64,000 bases of DNA, from positions 2,918,001 to 2,982,000 of the forward strand of contig NZ_CP117425.1 of assembly GCF_030687295.1 (NCBI RefSeq), written 5' to 3'. The position numbers and the translations under genes are program-made. Shown piece after piece: positions 9,324 through 17,969 of this stretch. Numbering within the stretch: position 1 is the first letter of the stretch; every line of letters begins with the position of its first letter. A model generated the notes under the pieces. The model was not told where the DNA came from and searched no databases. It was given only the letters and a program-made list of their open reading frames with translations. Source of the DNA: Pseudomonas beijingensis (lineage in GTDB: Bacteria; Pseudomonadota; Gammaproteobacteria; Pseudomonadales; Pseudomonadaceae).

Positions 9324-9543
9324 GGCGATGTGTTCCCGAAAATGAACGATCCAGGCGGCGTATGAGCTACCGTACTGGGAATCCTGCGTCTGTGCCCAGG
9401 CCTGACGCGGTGTAGGCGCCACAATCCGTTTGAATGCGCATGGCGTGACTGCCAGACTGGCGTCTGACGAGGCGCAATCATACGTGCCGCCCGATCTGCG
9501 GAAAAGCGTCGGATCGGGCTTTTTCAATTGCCGAGGTAGGACG

Positions 9544-9939
9544 ATGGAAAAGTTGCAGAAAACCCTTGAAGAATGGCGCGCCATGCTCGACCCGGAGCAG
9601 TACAACGTCTGTCGGTTGAAGGGCACCGAGCGGCCATTCTCCGGCAAATACAACGCCACCAAGACCGACGGTGTGTACCACTGCGTCTGCTGCAACGAGC
9701 CGCTGTTCGATTCGCAGACCAAATTCGATTCGGGCTGTGGCTGGCCGAGTTTCTACGCGCCGATCGAGGGCAGTGCGGTGGTGGAGGTGCGGGACGTCAG
9801 CCACGGCATGATTCGCACCGAAGTGGTTTGCGCCAAATGCGACGCCCACCTGGGCCACGTCTTCCCCGACGGCCCGCCGCCCACGGATTTGCGGTACTGC
9901 ATCAACTCGGTGTGCCTGGATCTGGTCCCCCGCGAGTAA
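9544..9939 (+). CDS. msrB: Peptide-methionine (R)-S-oxide reductase MsrB
   Basis: A 131-residue protein that reduces the R-sulfoxide of protein-bound methionine. Two CxxC pairs, CVCC and CAKC, form the structural zinc site. GCGWPSFY is the substrate-pocket signature, and [11 protein letters not shown] carries the catalytic cysteine. It starts [11 protein letters not shown] with GAGGTAGGACG upstream. It is followed by a REPIN and then gpx-ospR, so it forms part of a peroxide and sulfoxide repair block. The upstream frame to 9430 overlaps the alaA promoter side and has no homology. Confidence 0.96.
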   Translation: MEKLQKTLEEWRAMLDPEQYNVCRLKGTERPFSGKYNATKTDGVYHCVCCNEPLFDSQTKFDSGCGWPSFYAPIEGSAVVEVRDVSHGMIRTEVVCAKCDAHLGHVFPDGPPPTDLRYCINSVCLDLVPRE

Positions 9940-9941
9940 TA

Positions 9942-10031
9942 CGGTGGGAGCAAAGCTTGCTCGCGAAACAGGGCACCTCGATCCCTGAAAGATCGCATTG
10001 CCTTCATCGCGGGCAAGCCTTGCTCCCACAG
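9942..10031. repeat. REPIN between msrB and gpx
   Basis: GTGGGAGCAAAGCTTGCTCGCG and a divergent inverted partner CGCGGGCAAGCCTTGCTCCCAC lie about 45 bp apart. The second unit is of the GGGCAAGC variant, so the two arms are no longer fully complementary. Confidence 0.88.
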
Positions 10032-10054
10032 CTTGTGACGTGGGAATTTCTGAT

Positions 10055-10078
10055 AATTAAATTGCATGCAATTTAATT
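10055..10078. promoter_or_regulatory. Palindromic operator, probable OspR/OhrR-type site
   Basis: A perfect 24-bp palindrome centred on GCATGC with arms AATTAAATT / AATTTAATT, 46 bp upstream of the gpx ATG. OhrR/OspR-class MarR repressors bind AATT-rich palindromes of this kind at their own operons, and the repressor gene here is the second gene of the operon. Autoregulation through this site is the natural inference. Confidence 0.75.
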
Positions 10079-10123
10079 GCTCGCTATCTTCGGCTTCCTC
10101 TTCTTCCCATCTGGAGCCTTGCC

Positions 10124-10609
10124 ATGAGCGACAACCTGCTGAGCATCCCGTGCACCACCATCAAGGGTGAGCAAAAGACCCTCGCCGATTTCGCCGGCAA
10201 GGCTGTGCTGGTGGTCAACACCGCCAGCCAGTGCGGGTTCACTCCGCAATACAAAGGGCTTGAGGCGTTGTGGCAGACCTACAAGGACCAAGGCCTGGTG
10301 GTGCTGGGCTTTCCCTGCAATCAGTTCGGCAAGCAGGAGCCGGGAAATGAAGGGGCGATCACCGAGTTCTGCGAACTGAACTTCGGTGTGAGTTTTCCGC
10401 TGTTCAAGAAAATCGAAGTCAACGGCGCCAACGCCCATCCGCTGTTCGTCCAGCTTAAACAGCGAGCCCCCGGCGTGCTGGGGTCCAAAGGCATCAAGTG
10501 GAATTTCACCAAGTTCCTGATCGGCAAGGACGGTCAGGTGGTCAAGCGTTTTGCCCCGACCACCAAACCCCAGGACCTGACCGGTGAGATCGAAGCGCTG
10601 CTCAAATGA
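10124..10609 (+). CDS. gpx: Glutathione peroxidase (thiol peroxidase type)
   Basis: A 161-residue thioredoxin-fold peroxidase that reduces organic and hydrogen peroxides with thiol donors. VNTASQCGFTPQY holds the peroxidatic cysteine, a Cys in place of selenocysteine. GFPCNQFGKQEPG provides the Gln of the active-site tetrad and a second cysteine that may resolve it. WNFTKFLI supplies the Trp and Asn. It overlaps ospR by 4 nt (ATGA), indicating translational coupling. A perfect palindrome upstream is the likely OspR operator. In P. aeruginosa the same pair is PA2826-PA2825. Confidence 0.94.
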   Translation: MSDNLLSIPCTTIKGEQKTLADFAGKAVLVVNTASQCGFTPQYKGLEALWQTYKDQGLVVLGFPCNQFGKQEPGNEGAITEFCELNFGVSFPLFKKIEVNGANAHPLFVQLKQRAPGVLGSKGIKWNFTKFLIGKDGQVVKRFAPTTKPQDLTGEIEALLK

Positions 10610-11067
10610 ATGACCTGTCCGTCGATTCGCTGAAGCTCGACAGCCAGTTGTGCTTCAAGCTGTACGCCGCTTCCCGTGCGGTGATCCGTGGCTACAAGCC
10701 GATGCTCGATCAGCTCGGCCTGACGTATCCGCAATACCTGGCGATGCTGGTGTTGTGGGAATGGCAAGACACGGCTCCGCCGCAGCCGACGGTCAAGGCC
10801 CTGGGCGAGCGTTTGCTGCTGGATTCCGGCACGCTGACGCCGCTGCTCAAGCGCCTGGAGCAGTTGGACCTGGTCCAGCGCCAGCGTTCGGCCCGGGACG
10901 AGCGAGAGGTACATTTGAGCCTGTCGGCTGCGGGACGGGCTTTGCGCGAACAGGTTGGCCCGCTCAAGGCCCGCCTGTTATGCGACAGCGGCGTCGATCT
11001 GGACCGCCTGGGCGCATTGCGGGACGGTCTCGATCATCTGCTGGGCCAGATCAAAGCGCTGACGTAG
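10606..11067 (+). CDS. ospR: MarR-family thiol-sensing repressor OspR (OhrR subfamily)
   Basis: A 153-residue winged-helix repressor. LDSQLCFKLYAASRAV contains the reactive N-terminal cysteine conserved in OhrR-type sensors (about residue 16). The helix-turn-helix and wing cover about residues 55-100 (TVKALGERLLLDSGTLTPLLKRLE, then RSARDEREVHLSL). Oxidation of the cysteine releases DNA in this family. It is translationally coupled to gpx, and its 3' end overlaps sagS by 17 bp on the opposite strand. OspR in P. aeruginosa occupies the same position beside gpx and sagS, which supports the name over generic ohrR. Confidence 0.85.
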   Translation: MNDLSVDSLKLDSQLCFKLYAASRAVIRGYKPMLDQLGLTYPQYLAMLVLWEWQDTAPPQPTVKALGERLLLDSGTLTPLLKRLEQLDLVQRQRSARDEREVHLSLSAAGRALREQVGPLKARLLCDSGVDLDRLGALRDGLDHLLGQIKALT

Positions 11068-13372
11068 TGGGTATCCACTGGTCCAGCACGGCCGCCAACT
11101 CTTCCCGGCGGAACGGTTTGGACAGGTAATCGTTCATGCCAGAGGCCCGGCAGCGCTCACGTTCCTCGGGCATCGCGTTGGCCGTCAGCGCAACGATCGG
11201 CAGATCCGACCAGCGCCCGCTGCGGCGAATCTGCCGGCTGGCTTCGTAGCCGTCCATCACCGGCATGTTGCAGTCCATCAACACCAGGTCGAACACCTGC
11301 TGTTCCAGTTGATCCAGGGCTTCGACGCCGTGGGCCGCGACGGTGACTTCGCAGCCCAGTTTCACCAGCATGCCCTTGGCCACCAGTTGGTTGACCGGAT
11401 TGTCCTCCACCAGCAGCACTCGTCCGCGCCTGGACGGCGCCAGGGTTTCGATCTGTGCATCGTTGATGGTGGTTGCCTCGCTTTGCATGGCGCGCCGCAG
11501 GATCTGGTACAGCGCATGGCGTGCCAGCGGTCGAGCCTGTTGTATCAGCGGGGCGAGGGCGGCGGCTTCCTCGCCGGGCATGAAGCTGCCATAGGCGGTC
11601 ACCAGCAGGATCGGCGCATCAAAGGTCGGCCGCAGGTTGAACAGGCATTCCGGGCAATCGGTAATCAGCACGTCAGGTTTGAGCCCCAGCAGTCCGTCAT
11701 CGATGGAGCGTTGCACATAATCCAAACCCCATCCCGGCAACAGCATGCTCAGCAACTCGGCCAGGCCGCTGCTGCTGGCGGTGATGGCGACGACGTTGCC
11801 GCGCAACGGTTCGAGCGGCGTTGCCGGGAGGTGACAAGGCAGGGGCAGGTCAGCGCAGAACTGACTGCCGAAGCCGGCTTCGGAACTGATCGTCAACCGG
11901 CCCTGCATGGCTTCGCAGAGGTTGTAGGTCAATGCCAGGCCCAGCCCGGTGCCACCAAACTGACGGGTAATCCCGGCGCCGGCCTGAGTGAACGGTTGCA
12001 GGATTCTCGCCTGGGCTTCCTGAGGAATGCCGATACCGGTGTCGCAGACTTCGATTCGCACGCCGCCTTCGTAATGGCTCACCTTCACGTCGACCCGCCC
12101 GAAGCGTGTGAACTTCAAGGCGTTGGACAGCAGGTTGCTGACGATCTGGCGCACCCGGGTCGGGTCGCCGAGCACCTGCGCCGGGAACCGGGGATCGATC
12201 AGGCAGGCCAGCTCGACACTGGGAGCCGCGTTCTGGGAAAGCAGGTTGGCGGTATCCTCCACCAGGGCGCCGAGGTCGAACGGGATGCGTTCGAGCTCCA
12301 GTTGACCAGCGTCGAATTTCGACAGGTCGAGGATGTCGTTGAGCAGTTCGACCAATACCTTGCCCGAGTCATGGGCAATCGAGAGCTGCTGCTGTTGCTC
12401 GGCCGTCAGGGGACCGTCCAGGGACAGGGCGATCATGCCCAGCAGGCCATTGAGCGGCGTGCGGATCTCGTGACTCATGTTGGCGAGGAACACGGAGCGG
12501 GCTTCGGCCATGTCCAGGGCCGTGCGTCGGGCCACCTCCAGCTCTTCGTTGGACTGGCTGAGGCGGGTGTTGATGGCCTTGAGTTCGGCGGTGCGTGCCG
12601 AGACGATGTTTTCCAGTTGCGCAAGGTATTCGGTGAGGCGATTTTCGGCCGTGCGTCGCTGTTGGATTTCCGTGGAGATATTTTCGAACTGCTGGTTGGC
12701 GACGGACACCAGCACGCCGATTTCATCGGACTGGTGGCCGGCCGGGCATTCCAGACGGTTCTGTTCACTGCTGCTCGGGTCGCGGCTGCTCAGTTCGCGG
12801 ATGACCCGCACCAGAGGCTTGGTCAGCATCACGTAGAACAGCGCCAGCAGCAGGCCGGTCAGGATCAGGCTGCGGGCGAAGCCGTTGAGTAAGGTGACCT
12901 CGGCACGGCGCAGGAAACGACTGCCGAATGCATAGGTGTCGACGTCCAGTCGCAGTATGCCCAGGGATTCGGCGGGCAAGTGGTCCAGGTAGAGCCGGTC
13001 CTCGAACTGGCGCTGGGCACCGAACAGGAAGTCGCTGATGAATCGGTAGCTGCTTTGCAGCTCGGGCCGCTTGACGCTGGCCAGCACGGTATTGTTGTTA
13101 TCGATCAGCTCGGCGCCGATGATGGCCGGTGAGCGCAACAGACCCATGGACAGTTCTTGGGCGAGTTCGGCGTCGATGTTGTAGGCGATGCGCGAGGCCG
13201 GGTTGTGGCTGATTTCCAGCAGCGACAGGATTTCACGGTTGATCGACGCGTCTTCGCTGGCATAATCGATGCCGATCTGCATCAGGCTGAGCAAGGTGCC
13301 CAACACGAAGCCCACCAGGACGGTCAGGCGGGCCTGCTTATAGGAAAGCCGTTGGGTGAATCTGATGTCCAT
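11051..13372 (-). CDS. sagS: Hybrid sensor histidine kinase, SagS-like
   Basis: About 773 residues. An N-terminal transmembrane helix (around 15-35), a periplasmic region of about 120 residues and a second helix (SLILTGLLLALFYVML) are followed by HAMP and coiled coil. Then come HisKA (FLANMSHEIRTPLNGL), HATPase (DTGIGIP, GGTGLGLAL), a degenerate middle receiver-like region and a C-terminal receiver (VLLVEDNPVN, DLVLMDCNMPVMDG). SagS in P. aeruginosa steers the motile-to-biofilm switch, partly through HptB, and is also next to ospR. The ATG at 13372 (MDIRFTQRL) is preferred; another in-frame ATG is at 13387. Confidence 0.82.
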   Translation of the reverse strand: MDIRFTQRLSYKQARLTVLVGFVLGTLLSLMQIGIDYASEDASINREILSLLEISHNPASRIAYNIDAELAQELSMGLLRSPAIIGAELIDNNNTVLASVKRPELQSSYRFISDFLFGAQRQFEDRLYLDHLPAESLGILRLDVDTYAFGSRFLRRAEVTLLNGFARSLILTGLLLALFYVMLTKPLVRVIRELSSRDPSSSEQNRLECPAGHQSDEIGVLVSVANQQFENISTEIQQRRTAENRLTEYLAQLENIVSARTAELKAINTRLSQSNEELEVARRTALDMAEARSVFLANMSHEIRTPLNGLLGMIALSLDGPLTAEQQQQLSIAHDSGKVLVELLNDILDLSKFDAGQLELERIPFDLGALVEDTANLLSQNAAPSVELACLIDPRFPAQVLGDPTRVRQIVSNLLSNALKFTRFGRVDVKVSHYEGGVRIEVCDTGIGIPQEAQARILQPFTQAGAGITRQFGGTGLGLALTYNLCEAMQGRLTISSEAGFGSQFCADLPLPCHLPATPLEPLRGNVVAITASSSGLAELLSMLLPGWGLDYVQRSIDDGLLGLKPDVLITDCPECLFNLRPTFDAPILLVTAYGSFMPGEEAAALAPLIQQARPLARHALYQILRRAMQSEATTINDAQIETLAPSRRGRVLLVEDNPVNQLVAKGMLVKLGCEVTVAAHGVEALDQLEQQVFDLVLMDCNMPVMDGYEASRQIRRSGRWSDLPIVALTANAMPEERERCRASGMNDYLSKPFRREELAAVLDQWIPTTSAL

Positions 13373-13535
13373 TGAGTGATGAACCACTTACGTTTCCCTT
13401 CGCCGGTCAAGCATAGCTGATCATCTCTGAATACCGGCGCAACCGGTTGGTTTTGTGTGAAGTAGACCCGCCATTGGATACGGCGTTTCGTTGCTGGAGC
13501 GCCATCATTACTGTGAACCTGTCCGAGGAAAAGAC

Positions 13536-14426
13536 GTGGACTCGCGATTGAATGCTTTTCTTGAGCGCGCCGATGCCGTGCTGGCCCGGATCGAGCCTTT
13601 GCTGCCGGCGCCCCGGCCCTCCATCGATTGGACCCAGACCCTGGCCGCCCGCTGGCAGCGTGACGGGCGCAGCGGCTACCTGCTGCCGCTGCAGGTCAGC
13701 CTCGACATGCGCCTGTCGGACCTGATCGGCGTGGACCGCCAGGTCGAACAACTGGGCCGCAACACCCGCCAGTTCATCGATGGCATGCCGGCCAACCATG
13801 CCTTGCTCTGGGGCTCGCGTGGCACCGGCAAGTCGTCCCTGGTGCGCGCCCTGTTGGCCGAACATGCCCAGCATGGCCTGCGGTTGATCGAGATCGAACG
13901 CGATCACTTGGCTGATCTGCCCCGGGTGGTCGAGCAGGTAGCGAAACTGCCACAGCGCTTCGTGTTGTTCTGCGATGACTTGTCGTTCGAGTCCGGCGAA
14001 GGCGATTACCGCGTGCTCAAGAGTGTGTTGGATGGCTCCCTGGAGCAGGCGCCGGATAACGTGCTGCTGTATGCCACCTCCAACCGTCGTCACCTGGTGC
14101 CGGAAAAAGAGAGCGACAACGAGAATTGGAAACGGGTCGACGGCGAACTTCACCCCAGCGAAGCGGTTGAGGACAAGATCGCCTTGTCTGATCGCTTTGG
14201 CTTGTGGCTGTCGTTTTATCCGTTTACCCAGGAGCATTTCCTCAACGTCGTGGAGCACTGGATCGGCGAACTGGCGGCCAAGGCCGGGCTGGCCTGGCAG
14301 CGCGACGAAGCGTTGGATGTGCTGGCGGTACGCTGGGCAACCGGTCGCGGCAACCGCAACGGACGTTGCGCTTATCAATTTGCCCGTTATTGGGTAGGCC
14401 TGAAATTGTTGGAGCACAAGGCATGA
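13536..14426 (+). CDS. AAA-type ATP-binding protein, DUF815 family
   Basis: A 296-residue P-loop ATPase. ALLWGSRGTGKSSLVRALL (Walker A) is at about residues 88-106 and FVLFCDDLSFE (Walker B) at about 140. A conserved ATSNRRHLVPE sensor-I type segment follows, then a C-terminal lid with GRGNRNGRCAYQFARYW. DUF815 members are widespread AAA proteins without an agreed function. The GTG at 13536 was chosen because GAGGAA lies 6 nt upstream; an earlier TTG at 13491 has none. It overlaps msrC by 4 nt (ATGA), suggesting a two-gene operon divergent from sagS. Confidence 0.8.
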   Translation: MDSRLNAFLERADAVLARIEPLLPAPRPSIDWTQTLAARWQRDGRSGYLLPLQVSLDMRLSDLIGVDRQVEQLGRNTRQFIDGMPANHALLWGSRGTGKSSLVRALLAEHAQHGLRLIEIERDHLADLPRVVEQVAKLPQRFVLFCDDLSFESGEGDYRVLKSVLDGSLEQAPDNVLLYATSNRRHLVPEKESDNENWKRVDGELHPSEAVEDKIALSDRFGLWLSFYPFTQEHFLNVVEHWIGELAAKAGLAWQRDEALDVLAVRWATGRGNRNGRCAYQFARYWVGLKLLEHKA

Positions 14427-14905
14427 TCGATTTGAAGAGCACCGGTGCTGGCCTCGATGGCTACGCGTTGTTATCGGCACAGTTGGAATCCTTGCTGGCC
14501 GATGAGCGTGACTTCATCGCCAACGCCGCGCAGTTCTCGGCTTTCCTGTCCAGTCAGTTGGACGATCTGAATTGGGCCGGTTTCTACCTCAATCGCAACG
14601 AAGAGCTGGTCCTGGGACCGTTCCAAGGTCAGATCGCCTGTGTGCGGATTCCCTTTGGCCGTGGTGTGTGCGGCACGGCGGCAGCGACCCGGCAGACCCA
14701 GCGCGTTGAAGATGTCCATGCCTTCGCCGGGCACATCGCCTGCGACAGCGCGTCGAACAGCGAACTGGTGGTGCCGCTGGTCAAGGACGGGCGCCTGATC
14801 GGAGTGCTTGACCTGGACAGTCCGAAACTGGCGCGTTTCAGCGAGCATGATCAGGCCGGCATTGAAGCGTTGGCTGCAATATTCCTGCGCCTGACGGATT
14901 GCTGA
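14423..14905 (+). CDS. msrC: Free methionine-(R)-sulfoxide reductase, GAF domain (fRMsr)
   Basis: A 160-residue single GAF domain. The three cysteines of the fRMsr family are present: GQIACVRIPFGRGVCGTAA and HIACDSASNSELVVPL. NWAGFYL and LDLDSP are also conserved. The enzyme reduces free, not protein-bound, methionine R-sulfoxide. It is coupled to the preceding AAA gene (ATGA overlap), and its stop abuts the stop of the convergent HD-GYP gene with no spacer. With MsrB 5 kb away, the region holds both R-sulfoxide repair branches. Confidence 0.88.
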   Translation: MIDLKSTGAGLDGYALLSAQLESLLADERDFIANAAQFSAFLSSQLDDLNWAGFYLNRNEELVLGPFQGQIACVRIPFGRGVCGTAAATRQTQRVEDVHAFAGHIACDSASNSELVVPLVKDGRLIGVLDLDSPKLARFSEHDQAGIEALAAIFLRLTDC

Positions 14906-17854
14906 TCATGCCTTCAGCCCTGCCTTGAGCAGCAGGTTGTCGGCGTCGACCTCATCGATCTGGTGCGGGTCGAGGAACTGCTCGGCGTAGCTCAGGTAGA
15001 TCTTTTCTTCGATGAACAGCCCGAACAGCTCGGGATCGATATGGGCGTCACGGCACATGGTGGCCATGATGCCCAATGCCTCACTCAGCTTCTTCGCTTT
15101 CTTGTAGGGTCGGTCGGCCGCCGTCAGTGCTTCGAAAATGTCGGCGATGGCCATCATGCGTGCCGGCAGGCTCATCTCTTCGCGCTTGAGGCGCTTGGGA
15201 TAACCGCTGCCGTCCATCTTCTCGTGATGCCCGCCGGCGATCTCCGCCACGTTGTTCAGGTGGCTGGGGAAGGGCAGCTGGCTGAGCATCAGGATCGTCT
15301 GCACCATGTGGTGATTGATGACGTAGCGCTCTTCGCGGGTCAGCGTGCCTCGCGTGATGCTCAGGTTGTAGAGCTCGCCGCGGTTGTATTTCCAGACCGG
15401 CACATCGAGCTGGAAGCCCCACGGATTGTTCGCCGGGATCAGTTCGGCCGCGTTGCGCTCGATCAGGTGCTCGGGCTTGTCCGCCAACAGCGGCTCGGTG
15501 ACCGGCAGTGTCGGTTTGGACGTGCGGGCCTGGCGCTGGTTCTCTTCCCAGGAAACCCCCAGGCGATCATCGAGGGTCCGCATCCACGGGCGTTGAGCGA
15601 TATGTTGCAGGCGTTGCAGATCGACCTCGGCCATGGCTTCGGAGCCCAGGTTGCAGCGAGCGACGAAAGCGAAGTCGTCATCCAGTGCGGTCAATGTCGC
15701 GTCCCGCTGTTGTGCCAGGGAGGACGACTCGCCGCCGCTTGCCACAGCCTGCCAGTACTCGACCCAGGCGTCGCGCTTGAGCACTTCGAAGCGGGTGCGT
15801 ATCTCGTGGATCCGGTCGTTCAGGGTTTCCAGTTTGGTGGCTTTGTCGACGACGTATTCGGGGGTGGTGACCTTGCCGCAATCGTGCAGCCAGGCGGCGA
15901 TGTGCAGGGCTTCCCATTCATCCTCCGTGGGTTGATAGGCGCTGAACGCCGGTGCCTGGCTGGCGGCGGCGGCCTGGGCGAGCGTCAGGGTCAGGACCGG
16001 CACCCGCTGGCAATGGCCGCCGGTGTAAGGACTCTTGGCATCGATCGCGCCGGCCAGCAGTTGGATGAAGGCGTCCAGCAGTTGCTTTTGCTTGGCCTGC
16101 AGGCGCTGGCCCTCGATGCTCACGGTGGCGGCGCCGGACACGGCTTGCAGGAAGGCGATGCGATCGGGCTGGAGTTTTTCCAGGTCGGCTTCGGTGCCGC
16201 TGTCGGTGATCAGCAACACCAAGACGCCGACGGTTTCCTGGTGGCGATTGCGCAGGCGGATGCCGATCAGGTGGACCCGAGGCGAGTCCAGTGCCCGCAG
16301 GATGCCTTGCAGGTCGGCCGCCTGCTCGAAGCCCAGGGAGGTCACAAGATTGTCCGAGACGGCCAGTTGCTGGAGCCATTGCGGGCTGTCGCTAGCCTGT
16401 AGCTCATGACTGCGCAGCTTGAAGGCGTCGAGGTCCCTGGGGGTGCCATCGATCACCAGCCCATAGGGCTTGAGCCGATTTTCGTCGTTCTCACGCAGGT
16501 AGATCAGGCCGGCTTGGGCCTGGCCGATTTTCACGGTTTCGAACAACACCCGCTCCAGCAACGGGGCGAAGCGGGTTTCGGCGCGCAGGCTGGCGGTGAT
16601 TTCAAAGAAACTTGCCAGGGTCTCTTTCATGCGCCCCATCGAGACGCTCAACTGATCGACTTCCAGCACCGGGGAGCGGCGGGACACCGGATAGTTGAAG
16701 TCAAAGCTGCGAATGGCGTCAGCTTCCTGCACCAGCTCGCGCAAGGGCTTAACCAGGATCCTGGATGTCAGCCAGCCCAGGGGCAGGCACAGCAGCAGGG
16801 TGGCGAGGGTGATGAGTGCGCCTTGCCAACGCATGCGATAAGCGTTGTCCAGCAGCTCGTCTTCAGGCACCAGTAACGCCAGTTCCAGGCCTTGGGGGCC
16901 GCCTTCCTGCATGTGGCTGCGCGAGACGATCCACTGGCGTCCGGCCGCTTCCAAGCGGGTCGTGTCAGCGTTGTCGTCGAGGACGGCGGCGACGGCCGGG
17001 CTGAGGTCGCGGGCCTTGATCAGTCGCGCTGACCGGGCGTCGGTGAGCAGCCGGTCGCTGTCGGGATAACCCACGGCATTGCCCTTGGGATCGAGCAATA
17101 CGATCTCGGTGCCAGTGGTCACCTTGTGCTTGGCCAGGGTCTGGGACAGGGCCGCCAGGGTCAGGTCGGCGCCGATGACTGCCTGCTCGCCGCTACGGCG
17201 GGCCAGGGTGGTGCCGACGTTATGGGTCGAGAAAAAAACGTAGGGCTCGGTAGTGATCTGCTCGGTGCTGCCGGCGGCGCTGCGAAACCAGTCGCGGCTG
17301 CGCGGATCGTAGGTTTCGTCGGCCATGTCCCGGCGCTCGATGAGCGTCAGGGTCTCGTCGTAGAACAGCGACTCGGAATGAACCGGGCCTTGCTCGGTGT
17401 CTCGCTCCACGGTCCAGACCTGATAGGCCGCCCCGGTGGGTGCCAGCAGGGCGGTTTTCAGGGCGGGGGTGCGCAGTGGCCGGACCATCAGGAAATTGCC
17501 GCGCTGATCGCCCAGGTACAACGAAGCCAGGTTCGGGTTGTCCCGCAATGCCTGACTGAAAGGCACGAGCAGGGCCAGGCGTTGCGCCATCTGCGGTGTG
17601 CGTGTCGCCGGGTAGTCGGCTAGCAGGCTCAACAGGTGGCGGATGGGTTCGTAGGTGTCATACAAATCCAGGCGCACATCCTGTTCAATGCGGTTGAACA
17701 GTTTTTCACTGCTGGACAGGATGATTTGCGTGGTTTGCCGGTAATTGAAAATACCCAGCACCACGCCGGTCAACAGCAGAAGCAGGGTAAACATCACGCT
17801 GATATGGACGTGCAGGGGGAACCGGCGTTTGTCCGGACGCGGTGCGCTGGGCAT
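14906..17854 (-). CDS. Membrane HD-GYP protein with dCACHE, HAMP and GAF domains
   Basis: 982 residues. TM1 (about 17-37) and TM2 (LITLATLLLCLPLGWLTS, about 335) enclose a periplasmic dCACHE sensor of about 300 residues. HAMP follows (ILVKPLRELVQEADAIRSF), then a GAF-like domain (about 415-570) and an HD-GYP domain. The metal and signature residues are present: HDCGK, and HHEKMDGSGYP. HD-GYP proteins degrade cyclic-di-GMP. The domain is unusually long between HD and GYP, with an insertion of roughly 150 residues (DDDFAFVARCNLGSEAM...). The start at 17854 (MPSAPRPDKRRF) replaces a longer frame to 17956 that lacks family support. The input ligand is unknown. Confidence 0.85.
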   Translation of the reverse strand: MPSAPRPDKRRFPLHVHISVMFTLLLLLTGVVLGIFNYRQTTQIILSSSEKLFNRIEQDVRLDLYDTYEPIRHLLSLLADYPATRTPQMAQRLALLVPFSQALRDNPNLASLYLGDQRGNFLMVRPLRTPALKTALLAPTGAAYQVWTVERDTEQGPVHSESLFYDETLTLIERRDMADETYDPRSRDWFRSAAGSTEQITTEPYVFFSTHNVGTTLARRSGEQAVIGADLTLAALSQTLAKHKVTTGTEIVLLDPKGNAVGYPDSDRLLTDARSARLIKARDLSPAVAAVLDDNADTTRLEAAGRQWIVSRSHMQEGGPQGLELALLVPEDELLDNAYRMRWQGALITLATLLLCLPLGWLTSRILVKPLRELVQEADAIRSFDFNYPVSRRSPVLEVDQLSVSMGRMKETLASFFEITASLRAETRFAPLLERVLFETVKIGQAQAGLIYLRENDENRLKPYGLVIDGTPRDLDAFKLRSHELQASDSPQWLQQLAVSDNLVTSLGFEQAADLQGILRALDSPRVHLIGIRLRNRHQETVGVLVLLITDSGTEADLEKLQPDRIAFLQAVSGAATVSIEGQRLQAKQKQLLDAFIQLLAGAIDAKSPYTGGHCQRVPVLTLTLAQAAAASQAPAFSAYQPTEDEWEALHIAAWLHDCGKVTTPEYVVDKATKLETLNDRIHEIRTRFEVLKRDAWVEYWQAVASGGESSSLAQQRDATLTALDDDFAFVARCNLGSEAMAEVDLQRLQHIAQRPWMRTLDDRLGVSWEENQRQARTSKPTLPVTEPLLADKPEHLIERNAAELIPANNPWGFQLDVPVWKYNRGELYNLSITRGTLTREERYVINHHMVQTILMLSQLPFPSHLNNVAEIAGGHHEKMDGSGYPKRLKREEMSLPARMMAIADIFEALTAADRPYKKAKKLSEALGIMATMCRDAHIDPELFGLFIEEKIYLSYAEQFLDPHQIDEVDADNLLLKAGLKA

Positions 17855-17969
17855 TGCAGTCACTCCAAGTGTCAGGGGCGTTCTCGATGGGTGTTCCCGC
17901 GTGCAAGGGAAACCGATCGAGAACCCCCCAGGTACGCACTGCTGAGCGAATAGCATAGTAAATGCTGGG

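Noticed and set aside
8058..9365. A 435-codon plus-strand frame
   Set aside because: Complement of alaA, whose PLP motifs on the minus strand are unmistakable.
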